A DNA stretch of 64,000 nucleotides. Source: Athripsodes cinereus (taxonomy: Eukaryota > Arthropoda > Insecta > Trichoptera > Leptoceridae). Below are positions 52,065-62,706 of this stretch, piece by piece. How positions within the stretch are numbered: the first letter of the stretch is position 1; each line of letters begins with the position of its first letter. The translations under genes and the position numbers were made by a program. The notes below the pieces were generated by a model. It saw only the letters and a program-made list of their open reading frames with translations, made no database searches and was not told where the DNA came from. Where the stretch lies: contig OX388318.1 of the NCBI GenBank assembly GCA_947579605.1, forward strand, positions 10,912,001 through 10,976,000. Direction: 5' to 3'.

Positions 52065-52415
52065 ATCGACCGACGGTTCTTGGTGGAAGCTCATATTAAA
52101 AAAATTAAAATGAAACACTATATACCTACCTATAGTTATTCCACTATTGACTTTATTTATTTTTGCGAGCCGGCTTTCAAAAGCTTCCGCTCTTATCGTC
52201 AGGCAAAAGTAAATTAAAATGAAACACTATATACCTATAGTTATTCCACTATTGACTTTATTTATTTTGCGAGCCGGCTTTCAAAAGCTTCCGCTCTTAT
52301 CGTTAGTAACATTTGCCTGAGCGGCGAAAGTTACTACCGTCTTACTGAGAAAGCCGGCTAGCAAAAATAAATAAAGTCAATAGTGGAATAACTATACATC
52401 GTGTTTCATTTTAAA
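52065..52415 (-). mobile_element. Hammerhead-bearing repeat with tandem and inverted arms (Penelope/retrozyme-like)
   Basis: Two direct arms (about 52105-52209 and 52210-52310, period about 105) are followed by an inverted arm (52311-52415). The arms share attaaaatgaaacactatat, agttattccactattgactt and tatttatttttgcgagccgg. On the minus strand, arm one holds a complete hammerhead core, arm two has CTAACGA in place of CTGACGA, and the inverted arm has CTGAGCG. Beyond arm one the minus strand continues into ATGAGCTTCCACCAAGAACC (to about 52066), matched in the copy at 29566-29790. Tandem and inverted partial repeats with type I hammerheads are the known form of Penelope-like pLTRs and animal retrozymes. 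No RT or GIY-YIG frame is present. Confidence 0.7.
52161..52208 (-). ncRNA. Type I hammerhead ribozyme (predicted intact core)
   Basis: Minus strand, in order: TTTTGC (52208-52203, stem I 5' side); CTGACGA (52202-52196), the conserved CUGANGA; T, then AAGAGC-GGAA-GCTTTT (stem II, six pairs including one G-U, GNRA-like loop); GAAA (52178-52175); GCCGGC (52174-52169), a self-complementary stem III without a loop; the cleavage triplet CUC (52169-52167); and GCAAAA (52166-52161), which pairs fully with TTTTGC. A15.1 and U16.1 are present. A palindromic short stem III implies that two copies act as a dimer, as known for schistosome and Penelope-type hammerheads. Self-cleavage is predicted, not shown. 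Confidence 0.75.
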
Positions 52416-52549
52416 AATTACCAGTATTTTAATATCAGATACCTACATTTAAAATTTTATATAAGTAAAAAAGAATTTTCACAACATGAAATGAACCAAC
52501 TTCAAATTTTATAAAAAAAGTAGTAGGTGTGTATATTTTTTTTTGTTGA

Positions 52550-52640
52550 GGTTTACTCAGTGATGAGGTTTGCCACCCATTTTGAATGTCTTATTTTTTA
52601 TAGGCATATAGAGGACAGCTTGCATGTTTAAAACATGGGT
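52550..52640 (+). repeat. Fragment of the (TAG)n SINE-like repeat
   Basis: ctcagtgatgaggtttgcca, cccattttgaatgtcttatt and gaggacagcttgcatgttta match the family's middle part. Confidence 0.7.
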
Positions 52641-54902
52641 TAAAAATGATTTATTTCATTAGATACAATCATCTTACGAAGTAAAATTTTGTTTTTGTAA
52701 AAAAGATTAATTATTATGTATTTTGTATAAACTATTCGATCCACCCTGAACGAATTTTATAAAAAAAAACTTAATAAATTGTGTTTTTTTGGTTAATTAT
52801 TTTTAAAATACAAAAATGAAAAACTTTATCCTTTGCATAATTTATTATATTAACAATAGTGAAATAGTTTTTTTTTTATTATTTATATGAATAAATTACA
52901 AATGATAATTCTACAGTTTGTACTTTTGATAAAATAAATTTAATAATCATAACATTTAATATAGCATTTAAACTTTTAAGAATTCATCGAAATTATTCAA
53001 AGCTCATTAATCATTTATTAAGAGCAATTTGATATAAATAATTCAGTTTTATGATTTGTTTTATTCTTGATGTAGATCAAGTGGTCTCTCAAATATCTAG
53101 TTTTAGTATTGGACCCACAATACATCTAAAGTGGTAATATTCAAACCCTGAACCTTCCGTTCGGTTCGTAAATAAAACATCCATCTACAAACCAAGTCAG
53201 ACTCTAATTCAGATTTAAGTGTTTATAAGTAAAAGTTATCTAATTAAATTTAATCATACATGTACATAATGACTTTTTTTTATTATTTATCGGTATTCTA
53301 CCCGATATAGGATTGATTAAACGTACATAATATAAATGATATTAGAAAATACTCAATCCGTTATAAAATAAGGTTAGGTTGTGGAATACAATCCAAAGCA
53401 TAAAATTTTAATAAGTATCTAACTTATAATTAATTTACTCTCAACTTAGGTAATACTGAATTCGGAATTGTAACTGGGATATCGAGCATGTAAAATAGGT
53501 ATTTTGACCATATTAGTAATGAAAAGGGGGGTTCATTGTTCATAAAAAAAATAAGCAGAAACATCTAGACTAAAATAATCACCGTAGTGAATTATAATTA
53601 AAGTAAATTATATTCGCGAAATCACAGTTTAAAAATTAGTTGTTCCTAAGCTTTATTACGCAGGTATGTAAGTTGATTGTCCTAATTCTGTGTTAACAAT
53701 ATGTAGACCCGGCGTTGCTGAGTCGGCGATTTATCTAATGCAAAGATGACATGCTATCGCGTATGTTTTTATGTTCTATCTTGACATCTATCATGACCAT
53801 GAATTCGTCTCTCACAAATGAGATATGTAGAAATGAATCAATAAGTACCTTCTTAGCATTTTATTGTAATTCAAAACACCAAATCTTCCCAGCAAAAGTA
53901 ATTTAAATAAGAATTGTAAACATTTTGAATAACTATATGCACTTACTAAAGGGTATGTAAACATACCCGCATTTCGAGCTTTAATCGTTGTAGTTATCTT
54001 ACATGAAAATTACAAAAAAATATAGGAATTTTGGGTAATGAGCATAATTTTCCCCGTTTCCTTCCTCATTGTTCTTCACTGATGGCTCTTCTATATAAAT
54101 TGATAAACAAAATACAGTCTTTCAAAGATATGAACATAAAAACAAACAAACAAAGTTAAGTGCGTAGCTACTAATTTGTATATTTAACTTTTTTATACTG
54201 TCCTTCAAGATCTTTATCTATTCTAATATTATTACTTTTATAGTTTGATTTACTATATTTTATAAACTACACAAAACTATGTAGACGATATTACAATAAT
54301 TATTAATTGTGAAATTTAAATAAACAATTAATAATGTAATATAGACAAAGTCTGTAGACTCAACAAACAATAAAAATCAAAAATCCGTAAAAATTCACTA
54401 AATAATATTATAACAGTTTGTATAGACAGACGATTTTTAATAGGTTATAAATAAAATTATACGCGTCATTAAAAAAACGATTCTCATCCTATCAAAACAC
54501 GAATCTATTGAAAAAAAAACGACAAAAAATCAATATGCCCGTATCATATGATTAATTAATATTTGTTCTAATTAATATCATAAACGTGTCTACACATTTT
54601 TGATATTAACCTCTAGAGAACTCTGTAAGAGGAATATAAAATAAGGAAGGTTTGTCCCGATTATCGATGTAATGTCTTAAAGCGTTTTAAAAGTCATGCG
54701 ACCTTTTTAAAGCTTCTTTTGATACTTCGATTTCTAATAAGATACTTCGTAAAAAAATCATCAGTTTTTTTTTTGTAAACTAGTAATTAATATAGCAACT
54801 TTAAAAAGGTAGTTTATTTATTTTTGATATTTTAAACATATATTAATCTAGCCGACAGATAAATGTAAAGTACCCTTCTATTTAAAAATAAATAAGTAGG
54901 TA
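52641..54902. other. AT-rich non-coding stretch
   Basis: No coding frame, terminal repeat or RNA gene recognised across 2.2 kb. Confidence 0.45.
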
Positions 54903-55112
54903 GATACTACTACTATCTACATACTATCCCATTTCGGCATATCCTACAAGTGGGGTAGCCAGCAGACCAGCCGCATGCAATAATCATGCAAGCTGTCCTC
55001 TCTGTGTCAACAAAAAATTGAAACTTTCAGGATGAGTGCTCTTTATTCACCTGCCTCTTATACAGCAAAAAAAGAGTGAGGGACCAATTCCTTGCTGGCT
55101 GCTCCATGGAAT
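54903..55112 (-). repeat. Full-length copy of the (TAG)n-tailed SINE-like repeat
   Basis: In reverse: actactactatctacatact, atcccatttcggcatatcct, acaagtggggtagccagcag, atcatgcaagctgtcctctc and gagggaccaattccttgctg. Diverged and with an internal deletion. Confidence 0.85.
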
Positions 55113-57000
55113 AAATTAAATAAATTAGTACCTAATTTTTTTAAACATAATTTTAATGGTACGTTTGATTTTGAATGCACGTGTTTTGTTCAAATATTAA
55201 AATATTTTTAAACCCGTGTAAATGAAAGCATTAAAGCACAGGACGTACAATAAAAAATATATTGGCATATAAATATTACAGATTTTTTTTAATTTGGTTA
55301 ATTATTAATTAAAGAGTATACGTTTAATTTATAGAATAATCGGTTTTCACGTGTTTATGATTTTTTAAGTATATAATAATAAGTTATGTTACTTTTACAT
55401 TGCAAGTTTATGAACTTTAATTATCTAAGATTTTTTTTGTTTTTTAAGATTCAAAAAATTATAATGAAAACTTTTACAGTCAGTTTAGGCTCGATTTGAC
55501 ATGTATGTAAATCTATCTACTTATCTAGAAAATTGAATCAAAGTTTTCTAATCATATTTTATAGAGTTCAATATATAATTCATATAATAACGAAAGCATG
55601 AATAAATACAAGACTTTTAAATTTAATCTTAATTAAATGGGTCATAAAATCATAAAACTTTATACATCGATATATAAAATTATGATACAATAAGTTTTAT
55701 ACCAACAATAATTTAATAATAGTCTTTCGCTGTTGCAATACCATATTAAATCACTATGAATTTTAGTACCATACTTTCATATACAAGAAAATTGCTCTAT
55801 AATTTCTATACCTTAGGAAAGTAGTAATAGGATAACATAAGGTACGCACAGCTGTTTGTGTATGCCTTTGTATGTAAGTTCAAAATGTTATATCTTGTGT
55901 AACCAAACAATACACACACAGTTCAAAATAAAATTAATGAATGTTATATGACCGTACAATATAAACTTAATTTGGAGCAATAGACAATATTAACATAATC
56001 ATTTAGTTATTATAGTAAAATCATAATAATACCATACAAAAGTCACGAGGAATGAACCAGACAGCAAAGTAAAATCAAATGCACCCTTATTTCACACAAC
56101 CAAATGTGATTTTCTTGTAAAGATGAAGTATATCTGCTGTGGAAGAATTCGAAAATTTATCACTTTTAAAAATCACAACTACAATAATATTTGTTTATTT
56201 TTATAAAACGTTTGTCCATCTTTTCGCACGTCATTATTAATTAAAACATTTTTATTGGTTTTTCTTTCAGCTCCCAGGCCTATATTTACTGATGCGTCCA
56301 TTTAAATGTTGAACCTAAGCTGCCTTTCCGTTTTCCGACAGTTTTCTGAGTGGAAGTTACCGTGTTTTGTGGGTAGGTTTTATTTATACTGTAAGGAGAA
56401 AATACAAATCACCGCGATCCCGAAGTTTGATGGGAAAAAATATTTGAGGGTCCATATAGTGAGTTTACTGACTACTTAAATGAAATTCAATAACAAACCT
56501 ACATCAGATGAACTTAAACGCTTATGATATGTAGGTATAATTTGTAAAGTTCTCCGAGTCTTGACTCCAGTAAACTTTCGTAATGCAACTAATTATTCAA
56601 TCACGAATGGTATTATTAATCAGGTAGGTATATAATATGACTTATAATGTTATTATTGTTCTGAAGTACTAAAACCTTTATTATATTACTTAAAGTCAGT
56701 GGCGTACAAATTCAAAGATGACAAAATAGGTATAAACTATAAAATATTGAAAACAAAATATTAACAATCTTCGATTAAAGATTCGAATCGTTGATGAAGC
56801 TTTCAACCACCACATATGTCATATTTATCTGACGTAAAGTGAAAGTTTTGTCATAGAAATCTATTATTTTTAAATCCAGTCGGTATCTCGGTCTCAAATA
56901 TGAGCTTTGTTTTATTTTGAGTTATGTTTTTATTATTAGTAGTGAAATTTCATAATGAAAACAATAACAAATGTTTTTTCTACTAAAATTGATGTTTATT
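55113..57000. other. AT-rich non-coding stretch
   Basis: Nothing recognisable. Confidence 0.45.
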
Positions 57001-57602
57001 ATGTAGAGCAGTGTTTCCCAACCTTTTTCTCCTCGCGAACCAAAAGTAAAATCCAACAGAATTTGGCGAACCCCCTATGTAGTCGTTAATGATAGGCAAA
57101 AAATAATAAAATTTTGTAGAACATTAATTTTACATATTGCACAAACATTAATGAGACTAAAATGATTAATATTAATAAGACTAAAAAAAGCTATAAAAAT
57201 TTAATACAAAATAAATTTAACAAACTGTTTCTTATTTCAGCACATGTTCCCTTTGAAAAAGCTCTTAATGGGATATTTTTGGCTGTTTCATGGAACAAAG
57301 CAATTGAAGTTTGGTTCAATATCTGACAATTTCAGTCTTAGATCAGGTTCTGAATTTAACCTGTTTCTATATTTATCTTTCAGATAAGTATATGTTGAAA
57401 ATCCTTTCTCGCACAGATATGTTGTGCAGAATAGTAATAGAACGTCTATGGCTTTTTTGACAGAACAGAATATTCATTTTTATACTGAGCCAGAATTTAA
57501 ATAAGGAGATTCTTTGGCCATTTAAAATCCCGCCATTACGCTATTATTTTCGCGAACCCCCAGGGATTCGCGAACCACCGGTTGGGAAACACTGATGTAG
57601 AG
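57001..57602 (-). mobile_element. hAT relic, 586 bp, 8-bp target duplication
   Basis: Exact inverted ends CAGTGTTTCCCAACC (57009-57023) and GGTTGGGAAACACTG (57580-57594). The flanking 8 bp ATGTAGAG is repeated exactly (57001-57008, 57595-57602). 8-bp duplications and CAGTG ends define hAT transposons. A second inner symmetry (cgcgaacc...ggttcgcg-like) adds to the ends. The interior keeps only the dimerisation end of the transposase, so the copy is an internal-deletion derivative. Confidence 0.93.
57288..57480 (-). pseudogene. hAT transposase C-terminal dimerisation domain fragment
   Basis: The minus-strand frame reads KKAIDVLLLFCTTYLCEKGF, then STYTYLKDKYRNRLNS, then EPDLRLKLSDIEPNFNCFVP and a stop at 57288-57290. 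This is the hATC dimerisation block (TTYLCExGFS...K-KYRNRL--EPDLRL-LS-I-P). It is close in style to transposase-derived ZBED proteins of animals. The DDE core and BED finger are missing. The frame is open through the whole block, so the copy is not very old. Confidence 0.85.
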
Positions 57603-57719
57603 AGACGAAAGAAATCGATGCACAAATGCCAAATTTAAATTGAAAAAAAATTGAGAGATCATCCAACCAAAAAGATAGTTATTTTTTATATTTGATATAA
57701 AACAAAGATATAAAAGACG

Positions 57720-58060
57720 CATGCTGAAGATCCATTGGTCGGAACACGTCGAAAACAAACAGTATTAACCAGGGTAGGCGAAAAAAGGCAACTTCTTAAG
57801 AGAATCGGCCAACAACGAGCTAACTGGATTGGCCACAACATCAGGCACCCAGGACCACCCATCGCCATCGCAGAGGGTAAGAACGAGGGGACAAATGGCA
57901 GAGGCCGACCAAGAGACGCGTATATGGACCAACTGAAGAGGGACATGAACTGTGGCTCATACGTAGAGCTGAAAAGACTGGCTGAGAATAGAGACGAATG
58001 GAGAAGAAAAACCAAACTCGTTGCAGACCAATCCAACGGATTGTAACTCATTATATATAT
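57720..58060 (+). pseudogene. LINE 3' end, family X: RT C-terminal domain
   Basis: From MLKIHWSEHVEN a frameshift at about 57757 leads into VLTRVGEKRQLLKRIGQQRA, NWIGHNIRHPGPPIAIAEG, NGRGRPRDAYMDQLKRDM, then YVELKRLAENRDEWRRKTKL, VADQSNGL and a stop at 58044-58046. The sequence then ends in taactcattatatatat. The same ending in 5635-5965 marks the true 3' terminus, so the family has a very short 3' UTR and an AT tail. The copy lacks the RT core. Confidence 0.85.
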
Positions 58061-58554
58061 AAAACATATTATTAACATTTAAAATATGACTAAAAAAAAT
58101 CATGCCCCATCACTGCCTACACTTATAATAATATAACTTATAGAAGAAGTAGGTATTATTCATTGTAAAGTTCAAACCAGGTGTCTCTTATTGTTATAGG
58201 CCATTTTCCTTATGTGGACTCTTTCCTACGTACCGAGTAATGATAATGTTACACATTATTTATTGAGTCTACGAATATGTAGTTTGTACTAAAAGTCAAT
58301 AATATTATTTGTATCCATACATGAATATTGTGCAATGTCTTTGTGACAACATGCACCAATAGTTTTGTCTAATAATAATTATCTGGATTTACTCGTAAGC
58401 TTTCACCCAAACATAGAAAATCGTTATAATCATTCACTCGTCAATAGTCCTCATGACATGAGAAGTCGTGCGCGTACTACATCTGTCTTTCTATATATAC
58501 CATCATGACTACTTGTAGAGGTGGTACCCCACCTGTGGGCCTATTACATGGAAA
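58061..58554. other. Non-coding stretch with a SINE-like scrap
   Basis: A fragment of the SINE-like 3' end may be present at about 58498-58548 (ataccatcatgactacttgt, ggtaccccacctgtgggc). Otherwise nothing. Confidence 0.4.
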
Positions 58555-59580
58555 CTTAAAAATTTTCAGACCAGTAGGAGGAGCAATATTGTAAATGGTA
58601 GTTTCCATATCAATGGGAGGGGCTTTGTTGGAAATGGAATGAGTTTAGATAAAAGTAGGATGGGCTATATTGTCAATGAGAGGATTTCCAGACTAGTAGG
58701 AGGGGCTTTACTTAAAATGGGAGGAGTTTCTATATCAACGAGAAAAGCTTAAATGGAAATGGGAGGAGCTATGTACTATGATAGTAGAAACTTTATTTTA
58801 AATGGGAGGAGTTTCCAAACAAATGGGAAGGGCTCTATTGAAAATGGAAGGAGTTTTTATAGAAGTAGGATGGGCTTTATTGTGAATGGTTATTTTTCAG
58901 ACTAGTAGGAGGGGCTATATAATAAATGGGAGGAGTTTCCATATCAATGGGAGAGGCATTGTTGGAAATGGGAGGAGTTGAGATAAAAGTGGGTTGGGCT
59001 ATATTGTCAATGAGAGGATTTCCAGACTAGTAGGAGGGGCTTTACTTGAAATGGGAGGAGTTTCCATATCAACGAGAAAAGCTTAAATGGAAATGTGAGG
59101 AGCTACAATGATAATAGGCATTATATTAAAAATGGGAGGAGTTTCCATATCAATGGGGGGGCATTGTTGGAAATGGGAGGAGTTTAGATAGGGTTGGGCT
59201 ATATTGTCAATGGAAGGACTCCAGACTAGTAGGAGGGGCTTTACTTAAAATGGGAGGAGTTTCCATAGCAATGAGAAAGGCTTAAATGAAAATAGGAGGA
59301 GCTACTACGATAATAGGCACTATATTATAAATGGGAGGAGTTTTAATACTAATGGGAGGGGCTCTATTGGAAATGGGAGGAGTTTCCATATTATAAATGG
59401 GAGGGGCATTGTTGGAAATGGGAGGAGTCTCGATAAAATTAGGATTGGTTATATTATCAATGGGAGGATTTTTCAGACTTGTAGGAGGAGATATACAATA
59501 AATGAGAGGAGTTTCAATATGAACGAGAAAGGCTTTATTGAAAATGGGAGGAGCTATCATGATAGTAGGAGGGACTATAG
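58555..59580. repeat. GGAGGAG minisatellite with higher-order structure
   Basis: Short units such as aatgggaggagtttccatat, caatgggaggggctttgttg and aaaagtaggatgggctatat alternate over about 1 kb. The anchor cagactagtaggagg falls at 58567, 58689, 58898, 59023, 59222 and 59474, giving alternating spacings of about 122-125 and 199-209 and a super-period of about 325-335 bp. On the minus strand one frame (59596-59282) gives a PPIS/PPIY-rich repeat (TPPISNNAPPIYNMETPPIS), but it is not kept open through the array. Confidence 0.9.
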
Positions 59581-59584
59581 TTCG

Positions 59585-59765
59585 CTGCAATCCCATTTAT
59601 CCACCGAAACTTTGATTTTCCCACTCGCATTCGTCCGTTGGGGCTTACATTCATCACCCTTTTATCTTGATCTCTATCCATCCGCTCTAGATGACCTAGC
59701 CACCATAGTAGGTCAATCTTGAGCATTTGTTCTGCGGTAATGTCATCAAACAACTGATAGGACAT
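59585..59765 (-). pseudogene. LINE ORF2 C-terminus fragment
   Basis: The minus-strand frame reads MLKIDLLWWLGHLERMDRDQ, then DKRVMNVSPNGRMRVGKSKF and RWINGIAANYS. The LRWLGHxERM...GxRxxGRPKxRW layout is a common LINE C-terminal block. The downstream end runs into the minisatellite. Confidence 0.7.
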
Positions 59766-59774
59766 TCAGCATTA

Positions 59775-60914
59775 TACCTTCATCTCCAGACACCGTTTAC
59801 TGATGTTGGTTGACATATACTGCTGCTGTTGAAGTTGAGGGACAGGATTGGTGTTGAGGGTCCAGCACTTGTGTGGTTCCGGTCATACTTGTCGGATAGA
59901 AGGCAGAGAATCTGTTTTGCTGGGGGGAAATCTGAGGAGCGGCTATTGGCTACTGGCGTCCCGCAGGGCTCCATCCTGGGACCGTTGCTGTTCATCCTGT
60001 ACACTGCGGAGATTGAAAAAGTGGTCAAGTCCTATGGTTTGCAAATGAGTGCTTTTGCTGATGATGTGCAAGTGTATGGACACACAGAGGTCGGTGGTGA
60101 AGGGCAGCTTGAGATGGTTTTCTCCCAATGTGTTGATGGCATTTATAAATGGTTGTCTATAAATAAATTGTGTTTAAATCCGGATAAAACAGAGTTTTTG
60201 TGGCTGGCATCCAGAAGGAGACAGAATCTAATACCAAATAATGATATTACTGTTGTGGGCAGCTCCATAAGACCTGCAACGTCAGTCAAACTTCTGGGAA
60301 CCATAATAGACAGCTCGCTGTCTTTTGAGAAGCACATTAGTTCTCTTGTCAGTGCCTGCTACTTTCAGCTGCGGCAAATTGGGATGATAAAAAGGTGTCT
60401 CACATTGGATGCTAAGAAGTCACTAATTGTGGCTCTGGTAATATCCAGACTAGACTATTGCAACAGTATTTTAGTGGGACTACCTGCTTGTCAAATCGAT
60501 AGGCTGCAGTCAGTTTTGAAGTCAGCTGCACGTGTTATCTTTGGAGTACAAAGGTGTACACATATGACTCCACTGTTGAGAGAACTTCATTGGCTACCAG
60601 TGGAGGCTAGAGTGCAGTACAAAGTGTGTATGTTAGTTTATAAGGCACTGAATGAGGATGCCCCAGTTTATATTGCTGAATTGTGCAGGTTGAAAAATCT
60701 AGGTATGAGGCAGCGTGCCTTGAGATCTGCTCAGAGTGTGTCCTTGGAGTTGGTAGCTCCGCAGAGGAAAAAATTAACAAATTACGGGGATAGAGCCTTT
60801 TCTGTGGCGGGACCCAACCTCTGGAATGGATTACCTCTTGAGCTTAGGCAAGCTGCAGATCTTAAGACATTCAGAAGGGACCTAAAAACTTTTTATTTTA
60901 CCAATTACTTTTAA
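59775..60914 (+). pseudogene. CR1/L2-like LINE ORF2, 5'-truncated, open from RT block 5 onward
   Basis: The open frame begins mid-domain (LLLLKLRDRIGVEGPALVWF), with the first in-frame ATG at 59829. It continues LATGVPQGSILGPLLF (43-56), the catalytic FADD (76-79), KTEFLWLASRRR, VKLLGTIIDSSLSFEKHI, SRLDYCNSILVGLP, LLRELHWLPVEARVQYKV and YGDRAFSVAGPNLWNGLP, and stops after FYFTNYF. DYCNSLLxGLP...LHWLPVxxRxxYK is a hallmark of CR1/L2 ORF2 C-termini. There are no breaks in 361 codons, so the insertion is young. The endonuclease and first RT blocks are missing, so it is inactive. Confidence 0.88.
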
Positions 60915-61203
60915 ATATTTTATTCTATTTTACATTCTTGACTTTAAATATTATATTCTGTTTTACATAATTGACGTGGATGCATATTGTATCTAAAATA
61001 TGTGTATCTCAATGTAATATTGAACATCTGACGTGGATACCTTTATGTATCCAAGATTTCTCATTTACATATCTATGTATTTATGTATATTTATAATATG
61101 ACGTGGATGTAATGTCCTAGAATTTATGAATTGTACAGTGTCCTTGAGGTGCTTCGGCACGTAAACGACACTTTAATATTGTCCAAAATAATAATAATAA
61201 TAC
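60915..61203 (+). mobile_element. 3' UTR and (AAT)n tail of the CR1/L2-like LINE
   Basis: Three copies of tgacgtggat lie at about 60973, 61030 and 61100. Then comes a hairpin GTGC-TTCG-GCAC at 61149-61160 (UUCG tetraloop), then attgtccaaaataataataa. The hairpin close to a microsatellite tail is a likely RT recognition signal. Confidence 0.75.
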
Positions 61204-61431
61204 GTCGTAAGATACGTCTCTCAAATACATCATTGCCCTTTTCATCTTGTTTTCAGAAAATCCAAATCTCCGACGCATATTAGAGCACATATTTTATAAA
61301 GTAGGGCAGTTTTTGTTTTCTGGAAAGATGGTGAGTAATAAAAAGCTGGTATGTGTCTACATTGTATTCAGTTGTTTTCTGCAGGGTCTGACGCAGTATG
61401 ATTATTTAAAAAAAAATCTTCCACGTTAGAA
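61204..61431 (+). other. Possible exon pair or unknown coding remnant
   Basis: A frame ENPNLRRILEHIFYKVGQFL, FSGKM (about 61256-61329) is preceded by a good acceptor (catcttgttttcag) and followed by gtgagtaa. The frame resumes after ttgttttctgcag as GLTQYDYLKKNLPR with a stop at 61429. The gap of about 57 nt would be a minimal intron, though it is also open in frame. I do not recognise the peptide. It could be chance. Confidence 0.25.
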
Positions 61432-62140
61432 GCCTCCCTGATATACTTAACATAAGGTGAGTAGAAAATGGGTTAGAGGTGACTACCGCAGCTGCCAGCA
61501 AGACACGCTTTTTTATTATTTGTGTATAATTAAAATAGTTATGTATACTTATTTTTCAATGGAAACAATATAAGTATCCTGGTAATGTCAAATGTTGTCA
61601 TTCATACTACAGCTAAAAGCAAAAAATAAGGGTGTAAAATATATCCACATAAAATTAAATAACATTATATTATTTACTTAGCAATTTTATAGGTCTTTAG
61701 GTTAAAACAATAAGAGAACATAATTATATAGGTAGGTACGTTGATTATATGATATTCACTAAACATAATAAAATGCAGTAGGTAGGTCTGTACGTAAACA
61801 CAAAAACATGTATGTTATTAGTCTTATCTGGCTAACATAACGTATCATTACTAGGAAACGACTAACAATTTCCTAGAAATGACAATTCACTACTCAATGC
61901 ATTAGAATATTATGCCATTATCGTATTACGATATTCGCTATATTCAAACAAATGTATCTATATGTACATCTATCTATTAACGTTTATATTAAGTAAGCAG
62001 CTTATTGAAATAATCAATATTTTCCTGAATTTCCTTTTTGTGTTCTTTTAGAATTTTTCCCATGCTAATTGAAGTGTTTGCAATGTGCAGTTGATAATAA
62101 TAAATTCCTTTTAGATATAAAATAATATTTCGATGGTTGC
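61432..62140. other. AT-rich non-coding stretch
   Basis: Nothing recognisable. Confidence 0.45.
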
Positions 62141-62429
62141 AAATCACCTATTTATTCAACCTTATCCCGTGGAGCACCCGGTAAAGAATTGGTCTCCCAC
62201 TCTTCTGTGTAAGTTTTCGAGTGTCCTGTAAAAGGCCGGTGTTCGAAAAAAATAAGACATTTTACATCTTAAATTCAGCGTTGAGGTTTGCCACCCATCC
62301 TGAATGTCTTGATTTTATACTGGCACGAAGAGGACAGTTTGTATGATTCTTACATACAGCTGATCTGCTGGCTACCCCACTTGTGGGATATGCCGTGATG
62401 GTATAGTAGTAGTAGTGGAAAATCACCTA
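62141..62429 (+). repeat. (TAG)n-tailed SINE-like repeat, full length, 10-bp TSD
   Basis: The repeat at 62151-62419 is flanked by AAATCACCTA (62141-62150, 62420-62429). It is about 90% like 51660-51912 by eye and has extra tttattcaaccttatcc at its 5' side, inside the duplication. Confidence 0.9.
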
Positions 62430-62507
62430 ATTGCGGATTGATTCACATACATTTAATTCACGGCAGGATTCTTTATATAACCTAATTTATAGAATATTGC
62501 GTAATTG

Positions 62508-62706
62508 TTATTTAGGTAAAAAAATAAGACATTTTACATCTTAAATTCAGCGATGAGGTTTGCCACCCATCCTGAATGTCTTGATTTTATATTGGCACGA
62601 AGAGGACAGTTTGCATGTTTCTTACATGCAGCTGATCTGCTGGCTACCCCACTTGTGGGATATGCCGTGATGGTATAGTAGTAGTAGTAGTAGTAGTTAT
62701 TTAGGT
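62508..62706 (+). repeat. (TAG)n-tailed SINE-like repeat, 5'-truncated, 10-bp TSD
   Basis: 62518-62696 begins at aaaaaaataagacattttac, about 75 nt inside the full-length form, and ends in seven or so TAG units. TTATTTAGGT flanks it (62508-62517, 62697-62706). Truncation at the 5' side with an intact tail is the mark of target-primed reverse transcription. Confidence 0.9.

Noticed and set aside
52311..52365. Plus-strand hammerhead in the inverted arm
   Set aside because: The core reads CTGAGCG instead of CTGANGA. Stem I and stem III sequences remain, but the ribozyme should be inactive.
59282..59596. Minus-strand 104-codon PPIS/PPIY repeat protein
   Set aside because: It is the translation of the GGAGGAG minisatellite. 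The frame is broken by stops and shifts in neighbouring units, so I do not accept it as a gene.
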